From assembly GCA_023413135.1 (NCBI GenBank), contig JAEZQK010000021.1, forward strand, positions 1 to 64,000: DNA of 64,000 nucleotides. The letters are read 5' to 3'. A program made the position numbers and the translations under genes. Numbering within the stretch: the stretch's first letter is position 1; every line of letters starts with the position of its first letter. The DNA is from Bacillota bacterium. Its GTDB lineage: Bacteria > Bacillota > Clostridia > Christensenellales > Aristaeellaceae. Positions 42,858-50,563 of this stretch are shown piece by piece. The notes beneath the pieces were generated by a model. It did not search any database. It was not told the DNA's origin and saw only the letters and a list, made by a program, of their open reading frames with translations.

Positions 42858-44048
42858 CTACTTTTCCTGACGTGCCGTACCCGGTACTTCCGCTTCCGGC
42901 TTTGTTTCCTTGGTATGACGCTTGAAAGTAAGCTTCGGCCGGGGTGAGACGGGGGGGAGTTCCGCCCCGCTATCGGCCCGGAGCACCACCTTGAGCAGGT
43001 TCAAAAGGATGGGGCCCAGCAAAAGGCCAAGCACATTGCCGGTAATTTGTAATCCGGCGAACATGACCATCATGGTAGCCAGGGGGTATAGCCCCAGATT
43101 TTTGCCTACGATGCGGGGCTCGGCAATCTGCCGGACTACTACCACCGCCAAATACAATAGCGCCATGCCGATTCCTGTAGCCGTATCCCCGGTCACAAAG
43201 CCGATCACAGACCAGGGAATGAGGAAAAGCCCCGCGCCCAGCACGGGCAGCGCATCCGCCAGCCCAATCAAAAAGCCCAGCAGCAGCCAATAGGGCTTTT
43301 GCTGAATCATCAGCCCAAGCAGAACGACGACGGTGATCAAAAGGGAGACCAATAGCTGCGCCCGTATTTGCCCAAACAACGCTTTGAATATGTCACGTTT
43401 GAGAAGAATGCCTTTGCGCACCATTTCCGCAGGGAAGGTTCTATGAAAAAAGGCGAAGATACGCTCCCGGTCGCTGCTTAAGTAATAGGTGCCCATGATG
43501 GTAAGCACCACCGACAGTATCATCACCGGCACGGAGGTGACTGTCGTCCATGCTCCGCCGGCAACAGTCCGGGCCAGGGGGAACAGCGCGGTTTCCGCCT
43601 CCTTGAGGAGCTTGCTTACAGTTTCACTCAGGTCGATTGGGAGCACTTCCGCATATTGCTGGCTGATTCCTCCCACCCAGCCGGTCACCTGGCCGCTGAA
43701 CCATCTCCACATATTCGGGATGGCATTGGCCAAGCCAATAGCCTCCTGTACCAAACGCCCGACAATCAGCCTAAGGCCCAGGCCCAACAGGCCGAATACA
43801 AAGACCATCGCAAAAATGGTGGCCAGGCGGTTGCCAATGGGCACTTTGGCAAAGGCCCGGCGCAAAACCCGTACCAATGGTTCCATGAGCATGGCAAACA
43901 GAAGCGCCAGCACAAAGGGCCAGCACAGGGGCAGAAGTTTAAGCGCCATGAAGCAGATGCCTACCACCAGTGCGATGAGAACCAGACGACGGGGGATATC
44001 GTTCAATTTAGCGTTCCAGTTGCGTACCCGTTTAAAAAAGTCCTCCAT
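42858..44048 (-). CDS. ytvI: YtvI/AI-2E-family membrane protein (sporulation type)
   Basis: A 396-aa membrane protein of the AI-2 exporter superfamily, closest by layout to the sporulation protein YtvI. It has seven to eight hydrophobic segments with a soluble part at about residues 110-165. Family motifs include the stretch ending DALPVLGAGLFLIPWSV and AEPRIVGKNLGLYPL. The basic tail is cytoplasmic. The second ATG (44048) is 6 nt from GGGAGG and preferred. It lies 35 nt after the cyclase gene. Confidence 0.85.
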   Translation of the reverse strand: MEDFFKRVRNWNAKLNDIPRRLVLIALVVGICFMALKLLPLCWPFVLALLFAMLMEPLVRVLRRAFAKVPIGNRLATIFAMVFVFGLLGLGLRLIVGRLVQEAIGLANAIPNMWRWFSGQVTGWVGGISQQYAEVLPIDLSETVSKLLKEAETALFPLARTVAGGAWTTVTSVPVMILSVVLTIMGTYYLSSDRERIFAFFHRTFPAEMVRKGILLKRDIFKALFGQIRAQLLVSLLITVVVLLGLMIQQKPYWLLLGFLIGLADALPVLGAGLFLIPWSVIGFVTGDTATGIGMALLYLAVVVVRQIAEPRIVGKNLGLYPLATMMVMFAGLQITGNVLGLLLGPILLNLLKVVLRADSGAELPPVSPRPKLTFKRHTKETKPEAEVPGTARQEK

Positions 44049-44083
44049 CATATCCCTCCCCTGGTATTATCCTTCCAAGTATA

Positions 44084-44710
44084 TCATGGCCGGCCGTTTT
44101 TGTCATGAAAAAGCCGTGCCGCGGCGCGCACAGGGCTGGCCTCCGCGTGGATGTTCAGCGGAAGGGCCGTCACCTCAAAGAAACCGGACAATCCGCATAG
44201 CCCCCGCATGTTTTCCACAATAGGGATGCCCTCTGCCAGCAGCAGCTTGTGCACCGGGAAGGGCGGCACATCCGGGGAAGGCATGTCCATACCCAGAAAG
44301 GCGATATCCTCCCGCACAAGGAACTTGGCCAATTCCATGGATACGATCGGGTGATCGTTGTAATAGCTTTCGGTACCATAGGCCGCTTCCATGCCAGTTC
44401 TCAGAAGCACCGCTTTCCCGGCAAGCGCGCCTTTAGGCAGATCAGGCTTTGGAATTTCCTTCTGTCCCCGCACGTCCAGCAGGAACCCTTCGGCAAAGCA
44501 GCGGAAAAGCGGTATTTCCATCATGCCGGGCGCATTTGGGATTAGATGCATGGGCGCGTCCATGTGGGTGCCCGCATGCAGCCCCGTATCGAGTTTGAAG
44601 GCAGCATAGAAGTCCTTTTCCAGCCATTTTTCCTGTGTAAGCCGCGTCGGCCTGTCACCGGGATATACGGGCATGCCGTCCACAACCGGCCAGCTTAAGT
44701 CCACCCACAT
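44084..44710 (-). CDS. cyclase-family protein (KynB-like metal hydrolase)
   Basis: A 208-aa metal-dependent hydrolase of the cyclase/KynB fold. The metal-binding signature HAGTHMDAPMH is at residues 45-55. DLSWPVVDGMPVYPGD at the start is typical. Some members are kynurenine formamidases, but no other tryptophan-degradation gene is near, so the substrate is open. The ribosome site is GGGAGGG. First gene of the operon with ytvI, trmH and the UPF0340 gene. Confidence 0.87.
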   Translation of the reverse strand: MWVDLSWPVVDGMPVYPGDRPTRLTQEKWLEKDFYAAFKLDTGLHAGTHMDAPMHLIPNAPGMMEIPLFRCFAEGFLLDVRGQKEIPKPDLPKGALAGKAVLLRTGMEAAYGTESYYNDHPIVSMELAKFLVREDIAFLGMDMPSPDVPPFPVHKLLLAEGIPIVENMRGLCGLSGFFEVTALPLNIHAEASPVRAAARLFHDKNGRP

Positions 44711-44768
44711 GGTTTTCCCTCCCTTGCAAACAGTATACCTTTTTTTGCTTAGCCTACGCTACGGCTAT

Positions 44769-44797
44769 TTGTAACTTCTCCGGGAATATGGTATGAT
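44769..44797 (+). promoter_or_regulatory. promoter of the coiled-coil gene pair
   Basis: -35 TTGTAA (44769-44774), 17-bp spacer and -10 TATGAT (44792-44797) with a TGG just before it. Confidence 0.65.
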
Positions 44798-44823
44798 GCA
44801 TCTATCCGGAAAGGAGCGTATAT

Positions 44824-45249
44824 ATGGCGGAAAAGCTTGTAAATATCATCAAAAAGCCCAGGGAGCTGATCGGCGGGGCGCTCCAGGCGATCAAGGGGCC
44901 GGATGTGCAGAGCCTGGTGGAATCCTTCACCAGCGAGATGACGATGGTGACGGAAGGGCTCTATGATGACCAGATGCGCCTGCGCAAAGAATTGGAGGAG
45001 CTTTCGGCACAGCAGACCATTCTTTCGCAGCAGGTGCTGGACGGCCGGGAAGACCTTCAAATGAAATGGGAACAATCCCAAAAGGATATCATGTCCCGCT
45101 TAAGCGATATGCAAAAGCGGCTGCAGGCGCTGGAAGCAGTGAAGGGGAAGCAAGGGAAAAAGAACGGGATCCTTTCCCAGGTGACGCTGCTGGCCGCCAT
45201 CATAGCGGGGGCCTGGATCATTGTGACGATCTTGAACCTGTTGAAATAG
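44824..45249 (+). CDS. unknown protein: coiled coil plus C-terminal membrane helix
   Basis: I do not recognise this 141-aa protein. Residues about 50-110 form a charged heptad-like coiled coil (MRLRKELEELSAQQTILSQQ). Residues about 118-140 are one membrane helix at the C-terminus, so it is probably tail-anchored with the coil in the cytoplasm. The ribosome site GGAAAGGAG is good. It lies 22 nt before another unknown gene, and the two probably act together. Confidence 0.75.
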   Translation: MAEKLVNIIKKPRELIGGALQAIKGPDVQSLVESFTSEMTMVTEGLYDDQMRLRKELEELSAQQTILSQQVLDGREDLQMKWEQSQKDIMSRLSDMQKRLQALEAVKGKQGKKNGILSQVTLLAAIIAGAWIIVTILNLLK

Positions 45250-45271
45250 TACCACGCAAAGGAGGCTTTCC

Positions 45272-45787
45272 ATGCGTTCCTATGAAGAGATTGTGAAGGG
45301 TTATCAAAAACGGCAGCGGGATACGCTGATCGATTCGCTGGCCGCAAGCCTGAACTATATGGATGAGATCTGCGTGGAGGCCGGCATCCTGGATGAGACC
45401 GGGATTTTGGATGATTTGCTGGGCGGAGCCTGCGCTGCGCTGCCCTTTGCGATCATTGCCATAACCGAGCAGGCCAAGGTGCTTTTGGGCCGCAAGCCTG
45501 CTCATACGGGGTTGAAGGATGCAGCTTTCCGCATGGCCAAATCGGGTGCGGCCATGGGTGTTGGCGCATATGTGTTGGGAACTGCGGGGGTATACGCCGC
45601 CATTCCCTTGACCATCGGCGTCCGGGCAATGTTTGACCGGTACCGGCTGAAGATGCTTACCGGGCAGCGGGTTAAGATGCGCACCCAAAGGCTTCGGGAA
45701 ATGCATTCGGCCATGGTTCCGCCCATCGTAATCCATGAGCAGCCGCTGCTGACTGAAGGCACTCCGGCCCTTCCCGGCCGGGAGTAA
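45272..45787 (+). CDS. unknown protein with hydrophobic glycine-rich centre
   Basis: A 171-aa protein I do not recognise. After a soluble start (RSYEEIVKGYQKRQRDTLIDSL), residues about 50-65 and 90-115 are hydrophobic and Gly/Ala-rich, like membrane-inserting helices. A basic region follows (RYRLKMLTGQRVKMRTQRLRE). The ribosome site is AAAGGAGG. It ends 6 nt from the convergent HAD gene. Confidence 0.72.
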   Translation: MRSYEEIVKGYQKRQRDTLIDSLAASLNYMDEICVEAGILDETGILDDLLGGACAALPFAIIAITEQAKVLLGRKPAHTGLKDAAFRMAKSGAAMGVGAYVLGTAGVYAAIPLTIGVRAMFDRYRLKMLTGQRVKMRTQRLREMHSAMVPPIVIHEQPLLTEGTPALPGRE

Positions 45788-45793
45788 GCGGAT

Positions 45794-46438
45794 TTATTGG
45801 AGCAGCGGCAGAAGCTCCTGCGGCTTTTCAATAAGATGACGGGCATGGTGCTCTACAAGCTCTTCCCGGGGCCTGAATCCCCACAGAGCCCCTATCGGGA
45901 TCATTCCTGCCGCGTTGGCGCAGGCCATGTCCACCCCCGTATCCCCTACATACAAAAATTCTTCCGGGGAAATGTGCAGCTCTTTGGCAATGTCAAGCGC
46001 GCCAGTGGGGTCAGGCTTCACCGGCACGCTTTCTTTTTGGCCCCTTATTATATCAAAGCGGATGTGCGGGAAGTAATACGCCATCACGTTCAGCGTATCC
46101 TTATGCGGCTTGTTGGAAAAAACGCAGATGGACAGCTTGCGTTTTATGAGCTCCGGCAGCATGTCCATCACGCCGTCATATGGCCTGGTCTTGTTCCGGC
46201 ATCCCGCCGCGTAATAAGACTGATATGCCGTCATAACGGCGGGAATCGATTCCACTTTAAAACCTGTGGCGCGCTGCGCAAGTGTTTTGACCCCGTCGCC
46301 CACGAAATAGCGGTATGCATCAAGCGGATGCTCCGGCAACCCATTTTCCAAAAGCGCCTGGTTCATGCTGTCGGCGATATCTTCCAGAGTATTCAAAAGC
46401 GTTCCGTCCAAATCAAACAATACAGCCCGCGTAACCAT
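45794..46438 (-). CDS. HAD-family phosphatase (phosphoglycolate phosphatase-like)
   Basis: A 214-aa phosphatase. HAD motif I FDLDGTLLNT gives the nucleophile Asp, motif II is VFSNKP, motif III has Lys in VKPDPTG and motif IV is YVGDTGVDM. A helical cap of type C1 sits between motifs I and II. It resembles Gph/PpaX; the natural substrate is not certain. The ATG at 46438 has AAGGTGAAG upstream; the longer frame to 46495 has no ribosome site. Confidence 0.9.
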   Translation of the reverse strand: MVTRAVLFDLDGTLLNTLEDIADSMNQALLENGLPEHPLDAYRYFVGDGVKTLAQRATGFKVESIPAVMTAYQSYYAAGCRNKTRPYDGVMDMLPELIKRKLSICVFSNKPHKDTLNVMAYYFPHIRFDIIRGQKESVPVKPDPTGALDIAKELHISPEEFLYVGDTGVDMACANAAGMIPIGALWGFRPREELVEHHARHLIEKPQELLPLLQ

Positions 46439-46487
46439 TGCTTCACCTTCCTTACAGGACCCGCACATTGTACCATAAGCAGGGTAA

Positions 46488-46516
46488 GCATGCAATTGCG
46501 CGTTTGGGGCATAATG
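46488..46516 (+). promoter_or_regulatory. candidate sigma-F (or sigma-G) promoter
   Basis: The sigma-F -10 pattern GGNNANAHTR is met exactly by GGGCATAATG (46507-46516). GCATG (46488-46492) is 14 bp upstream and fits GYATA at four of five positions. It precedes the BofC-like gene, a forespore gene in Bacillus. Confidence 0.55.
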
Positions 46517-46549
46517 AAGCCATCAGCAGGAAAAGGATGGCGAGATTTC

Positions 46550-47158
46550 ATGCAATCAAATGGGCAGGACAGCCAAAAAAAGAAATTGGGGAAGGCTCTT
46601 CCCATCAACCGGCAAGTATTTTTGGGCGCGGCCGCTTTGGTAGCCGCCACCGTATTGCTTATCATTGGGCTGTATCCGCGGGATGCGGCCGCCCCCGATC
46701 TATACACCACCCCACCGCCGGAAAATGCGGCGGATGCGGCGGGAACGCAGTCCTCCCGCGTGGAGGCCGGGTGTGAACTGGTTCAGCAGTTGACGTACAG
46801 CCGCTGCGACCATAAGGTGGACAGGCGAACGCCCCTCCCCCAGGAGCTTGTGGGCAAAACACGCCAGGAAGTGGAGGCCGCCTATGAAGGGTGGCAGGTG
46901 ACGGAGTTTTTGCCCAAGCGCATCACCATGGCACGGCTGTTTCCGCTGTACTGCGCCGATCATGTGGTGCTGATGCCGGATGAAACGGGCGTGCTTAGCT
47001 TGTTTGAAAACAAATATGGTGATGCGATGGCCTTTGTACGGTCCCTGGAAATTGATATGGATGCCCTTCCCGAATCCATTGCGGAAGAGGTTCGCATGGG
47101 AAAAGGCTTTGACAGCCTGGAAGAAGTGGAACAGTGGCTTGAGAGCATTGAGAGCTGA
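46550..47158 (+). CDS. BofC C-terminal-domain-like sporulation protein
   Basis: A 202-aa protein with a cytoplasmic start, one membrane helix at about residues 23-43 and an outside domain. That domain reads QLTYSRCDHKVDRRTPLPQELVG, EGWQVTEFLPKRITM, VLMPDETGVLSLFE and later SLEEVEQWLESIES. This fits the clostridial BofC C-terminal-domain family. BofC controls SpoIVB activity in the Bacillus forespore, and spoIVB is in this same window. The start at 46550 is set by AAAAGGATGG; the frame itself opens far upstream. Confidence 0.78.
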   Translation: MQSNGQDSQKKKLGKALPINRQVFLGAAALVAATVLLIIGLYPRDAAAPDLYTTPPPENAADAAGTQSSRVEAGCELVQQLTYSRCDHKVDRRTPLPQELVGKTRQEVEAAYEGWQVTEFLPKRITMARLFPLYCADHVVLMPDETGVLSLFENKYGDAMAFVRSLEIDMDALPESIAEEVRMGKGFDSLEEVEQWLESIES

Positions 47159-47179
47159 ATTTGACTCATAGGATTGCAT

Positions 47180-47470
47180 CTAGCCATTAAGAGGCGATCC
47201 AGCATTCGGGATGATCCATAAGGCGCTGCAGTTATTGAAAAACAGGCTCATGTGATAACCGTCCGTCGCCGCGTGATGCGCTGTGACGGACAGGGGCATG
47301 AGCTTTTTTTCATCCCTTTCAAAAAACTTTCCGGCTTCTATGGAAGGGAAGAGGTAATCATGTACGGCATAGCTGTGCAGGGAAAAGCTGCTGAAGCTGA
47401 TCCAGGGCACGCAGGAAACGGCATCATAACACTATCCGCTACAGTTGTCAACGCTGTCGAACATAAGGAA
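47180..47470 (-). pseudogene. decayed chloramphenicol acetyltransferase fragment
   Basis: The minus strand from about 47450 reads AVSCVPWISFSSFSLHSYA, then AGKFFERDEKKLMPLSVT and AHHAATDGYHMSLFFNN. This is the C-terminal third of a CAT enzyme with its catalytic HHAxxDG motif intact. An in-frame TAG lies ten codons before VPW, and no N-terminal two thirds can be found upstream. The fragment is therefore a relic of a resistance-type gene and probably inactive. Confidence 0.8.
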
Positions 47471-47491
47471 GATCTTTGCGCAAATATAAGC

Positions 47492-47526
47492 GCCCCGCCC
47501 CTTTGTTTGCTTAAAAGGGGCGGGGC
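47492..47526. terminator. bidirectional GC-rich terminator
   Basis: A 13-bp stem GCCCCGCCCCTTT/AAAGGGGCGGGGC with a 9-nt loop. It lies just downstream of the small ORF on the minus strand, and could block transcription in both directions. Confidence 0.75.
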
Positions 47527-47558
47527 TATTATGCAAACAGCCTTATGAGGTGAATCCT

Positions 47559-47699
47559 TTAAGGCTGGTCGAGCTGCTCACTGACCGGTAGGGTACAACC
47601 CTCCGAAAATTCCGCAGAGCAAACGCTTTCATCGAAAGAGATATCCTCCTCCGGAATCTGCTGCTTGGGATTCAATGCTTCGTTGCAGGATTTCTCCAT
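47559..47699 (-). CDS. 46-aa acidic small protein, unknown
   Basis: The peptide MEKSCNEALNPKQQIPEEDI continues with SFDESVCSAEFSEGCTLPVS and EQLDQP. It has three cysteines, many acidic residues and no membrane segment. A perfect AGGAGGTGA ribosome site lies 5 nt before the ATG, which argues that it is made. It is 31 nt after apgM and followed by a terminator. I do not recognise it. A modified-peptide precursor is imaginable, but no maturation enzyme is near. Confidence 0.6.
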   Translation of the reverse strand: MEKSCNEALNPKQQIPEEDISFDESVCSAEFSEGCTLPVSEQLDQP

Positions 47700-47730
47700 T
47701 TCTGTCACCTCCTGGCGGGTTTCTTGATTT

Positions 47731-48993
47731 TTATATACCCCGTATTCCGCCGGGTGAATCAAAGGAAGCATTTTTATCCTGCTCAAACAGGTGGGCCATG
47801 ATTTGCGTTCCTTCCTTCAGATAAAGCCCCTTTGCGGCTGTTTCCTCATCCAGCTTTCCCGGCGCTCCGGGACGGCGGCTGTCATACAGCGCCCAGGGCA
47901 CAGGGGAACCATCATGGCCCTTGGTGGACAAAAGCGTTAAATGATCGCTTAGCACCAGCAGGCGGAAATCGCCAAGGGCTGGCAGCTTCTCAAGCAGCGG
48001 CGCAATGACGCGTTGGTCCAGCCTTATGATGGCTTCCAGTTTTTTTTCTATATCTCCGGCGTGGGACATTTCATCTGGGGCTTCCACATGTAGCACCGCA
48101 AAATCATCTCCGGCCTGAAGGGCCGAAATGACTGCTTCCACCTTGCCTTGATAATTTGTATCCAAATCCCCTGTTGCGCCTTCCACCTTTGGGGTTTTCA
48201 GCCCGGCCAGGGCGGCGATGCCCCATACCAGCGGCACGGCGCTGACCACGGGACCAAAATGGCCGTACTTTTCCTGGAAGGAAGGTAATTGAATTGCCCG
48301 GCCCGGGCCCCAAGGCCAAACCATATTGGCCGGCAAAAGGCCCCGCTTCCTGCGGGAAGCATTGATGGGGTGGCTATCCAAAATACTGAAGCTTACACGC
48401 ATCAGCGCTTCAATTTCTAAGGACAGATGCCCTTTGGGCCAGTAATTGTCGACTGTCTGGTCCAATACGTTGTGGGGTTCCGTCAGCGAAAAGACCGCGT
48501 CCTTTGGTACCGGGCCATGAAGCACGCCGATATGGCGGAAGCTGCGGCTAACGGTGATAAAAAGCCCCATTTTCCCCGCGATGGCCTGATAATCCGGGTG
48601 GGACATCAGGTCATGCATCAGGGTTTCCGCCTCGTCCCCTTCCACGCTGCCGCCGTTGTGGCTGCGAATCACAAGCCCATTTGCCGTATTCTCCACAGAA
48701 CACAGGTTGACGCGCAAAGATACTTCTCCCTCGTGGAGCAGAACGCCTACCCCTGCCGCTTCCAGCACGCTGCGGCCCGTGTAGCACTTTCTTGGATCAT
48801 AGCCGAATATATTCAGTATGGCCGTGTCGCTGCCGGGTGTCACGCCTTCCGGTACCGTAAGGGCTGTTCCCGTTTCACTTCCCGCAAGTTTGTCCATGGC
48901 CGGCAGATCCAAATAACCCAGGGGCGTTTTATTGTGTAAGACGTTTAGCGGCTTGTCCGCCATGCCGTCGCCGATAACCATCAGGTATTTCAT
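47731..48993 (-). CDS. apgM: cofactor-independent phosphoglycerate mutase, archaeal type (ApgM)
   Basis: Interconverts 3- and 2-phosphoglycerate in glycolysis. A 420-aa alkaline-phosphatase-superfamily enzyme beginning KYLMVIGDGMADKPL. The nucleophile Ser lies in VTPGSDTAILNIFGYDP. Metal ligands are in VLHVEAPDEMSHAGD and LVLSDHLTLLSTKGHDG. This ApgM form, distinct from GpmI, is common in archaea and clostridia. The ribosome site is AAGGAAG. It is divergent from murG. Confidence 0.93.
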   Translation of the reverse strand: MKYLMVIGDGMADKPLNVLHNKTPLGYLDLPAMDKLAGSETGTALTVPEGVTPGSDTAILNIFGYDPRKCYTGRSVLEAAGVGVLLHEGEVSLRVNLCSVENTANGLVIRSHNGGSVEGDEAETLMHDLMSHPDYQAIAGKMGLFITVSRSFRHIGVLHGPVPKDAVFSLTEPHNVLDQTVDNYWPKGHLSLEIEALMRVSFSILDSHPINASRRKRGLLPANMVWPWGPGRAIQLPSFQEKYGHFGPVVSAVPLVWGIAALAGLKTPKVEGATGDLDTNYQGKVEAVISALQAGDDFAVLHVEAPDEMSHAGDIEKKLEAIIRLDQRVIAPLLEKLPALGDFRLLVLSDHLTLLSTKGHDGSPVPWALYDSRRPGAPGKLDEETAAKGLYLKEGTQIMAHLFEQDKNASFDSPGGIRGI

Positions 48994-49154
48994 GCGCCAC
49001 TTCCTTTCTGTTGCTCAACAGTATACAAAAAATCCCTTGAAGCCGCAACGGTTGAACATAAAGAGAACGGATAGAATACATCCCGCCGGCAAAAGTGCAA
49101 ACTTTCCTCCTTTTGTGCTATACTATACCAAGTATTTTCAAGGAGGCCGTTTTT

Positions 49155-50240
49155 TTGAAGCGAATCGTATTGACCGGGGGCGGCACTGCCGGCCATGTGA
49201 CGCCCCACTTGGCTTTGATCCCGCATTTGCTGAGGGCTGGGTATGACATCCACTACATCGGCACCGATGCGGGCATGGAGCGGGATATGATCAGCCGCCA
49301 AAAAGGCATTACATACCATGCGGTGAAGGGCGGCAAGCTGCGCCGCTACTTTAGCTGGAAGAATTTTACCGATCCTTTCCGGGTGCTTTGGGGGGCCGTG
49401 CAGTCCGCCCGCCTGATGGGCAAGCTTAAGCCGGACGTCTTATTCAGCAAGGGTGGTTTCGTGTCCGTGCCGGTGGTTTTCGGAGCGTGGCTTCACAATA
49501 TACCGGTAGTGTGCCACGAGAGCGATTATACGCCCGGTTTGGCCAACCGCATCTGCGCCGTGTTCGCCAAACGGATCGCCACCACCTTTCCGGAGTGCGC
49601 TAAGGCCCTTGGCAAAAAGGCGCAAATGACGGGCACACCGCTTCGGCCCGAGCTTTTTTCCGGCAGCCGTGCCCAGGGGCTGGCCATGGCCGGCTTTCAG
49701 GGCATAAGGCCGGTGCTTTTGATGATGGGCGGCAGCTCCGGGGCTCAAAGCGTGAACCAGGTCCTGCGGGCGGCGCTGCCCAGGATCCTTCACAAAATGG
49801 ACGTGATGCACATCTGCGGCAGGGGCAATCTGGAACCTTCCCTGGACCATACCCCCGGCTACTGGCAAAGTGAGTTTTTAAGCGATGAGCTTCCCCACGC
49901 CTTTGCCGCCGCCGACCTGATCCTTTCCCGGGCGGGGAGCAACGCCCTTTGCGAATTTCAGGCGCTGAAAAAGCCCATGCTTTTGATTCCCTATCCCCGC
50001 ACCGCCAGCCGGGGCGACCAGATCCTCAACGCCCAAAGCTATGAGCGCCGGGGTCTGTGCCACGTTCTCCTCCAGGAGGATTTGACGGCGGATTCCTTGG
50101 TGGACGCCTTGCATCAATTATATGAATGCCGCGGCAAATTGCGCGCCGCTTTGCAAAACGCACCCGCCGCCGATGGGACCCAGGCCGTGCTGGACCTGAT
50201 CCAGGGGGCTTTGCCCCCTGGACCCCCAGCAAAGGGATAA
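49155..50240 (+). CDS. murG: MurG peptidoglycan glycosyltransferase, TTG start
   Basis: Transfers GlcNAc from UDP-GlcNAc to lipid I, giving lipid II on the inner face of the membrane. A 361-aa GT-B protein. The N-terminal GGGTAGHVTPHLAL, then SKGGFVSVPVVFGAW, HESDYTPGLANR, GGSSGAQSVN and SRAGSNALCEF are MurG motifs. The TTG at 49155 has AGGAGG 8 nt upstream. The gene stands alone, not in a dcw cluster. Its last codons (GALPPGPPAKG, stop) are supplied by an intergenic hairpin repeat, so the C-terminus has been replaced or extended. Confidence 0.94.
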   Translation: MKRIVLTGGGTAGHVTPHLALIPHLLRAGYDIHYIGTDAGMERDMISRQKGITYHAVKGGKLRRYFSWKNFTDPFRVLWGAVQSARLMGKLKPDVLFSKGGFVSVPVVFGAWLHNIPVVCHESDYTPGLANRICAVFAKRIATTFPECAKALGKKAQMTGTPLRPELFSGSRAQGLAMAGFQGIRPVLLMMGGSSGAQSVNQVLRAALPRILHKMDVMHICGRGNLEPSLDHTPGYWQSEFLSDELPHAFAAADLILSRAGSNALCEFQALKKPMLLIPYPRTASRGDQILNAQSYERRGLCHVLLQEDLTADSLVDALHQLYECRGKLRAALQNAPAADGTQAVLDLIQGALPPGPPAKG

Positions 50241-50262
50241 AACCCCTTTGCAATCCCCATAT
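50198..50262. repeat. hairpin pair of the CCAGGG/CAAAGGG type, overlapping the murG end
   Basis: CCAGGGGGC-TTT-GCCCCCTGG is followed by GCAAAGGG-ATAAAA-CCCCTTTGC and AATCCCC. It matches the arrangement at 39272-39325. It supplies the murG stop codon. Confidence 0.75.
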
Positions 50263-50460
50263 TTTCCCTTTCGGGAACAAACTTTCGGGGATGCATTGAA
50301 GGAGCAGAGCCCCTTCAATTGAAATCGTGTCGCCCGGCATAGCCTGCGCGCACGGGCGTTTGCGTAGCAAACATTCCTTACACTTTTCGCCGGCCGTGAG
50401 CTCGCACCGGTCAAGCGTAGCGCAGGACGGGGCGGAAAGTGAACAGGTGAAAAGTTCAGT

Positions 50461-50496
50461 GCCGCGAAAACGAAATTCGTTTTCACGGCATTTTTC
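50461..50496 (+). terminator. probable terminator downstream of murG
   Basis: The stem GCCGCGAAAACG/CGTTTTCACGGC has one C-A mismatch and an AAATT loop, followed by ATTTTTCTTT. It closes a multi-hairpin block (50270-50460) similar to those at 39610 and 51890. No gene is seen in 50263-50560. Confidence 0.75.
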
Positions 50497-50563
50497 TTTC
50501 CATGGTTTGGTGCTGATAAGACAGGGACGTTTTGCACACAATAGCCGCGAGGAGGCGAATACC

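Noticed and set aside
44084..44710. Kynurenine formamidase (KynB)
   Set aside because: The fold signature fits, but no other kynurenine-pathway gene is nearby, so only the family is named.
45797..46549. Long upstream extension of the BofC-like frame
   Set aside because: It is antisense to the HAD phosphatase and lacks a ribosome site; the ATG at 46550 fits the promoter and ribosome site.
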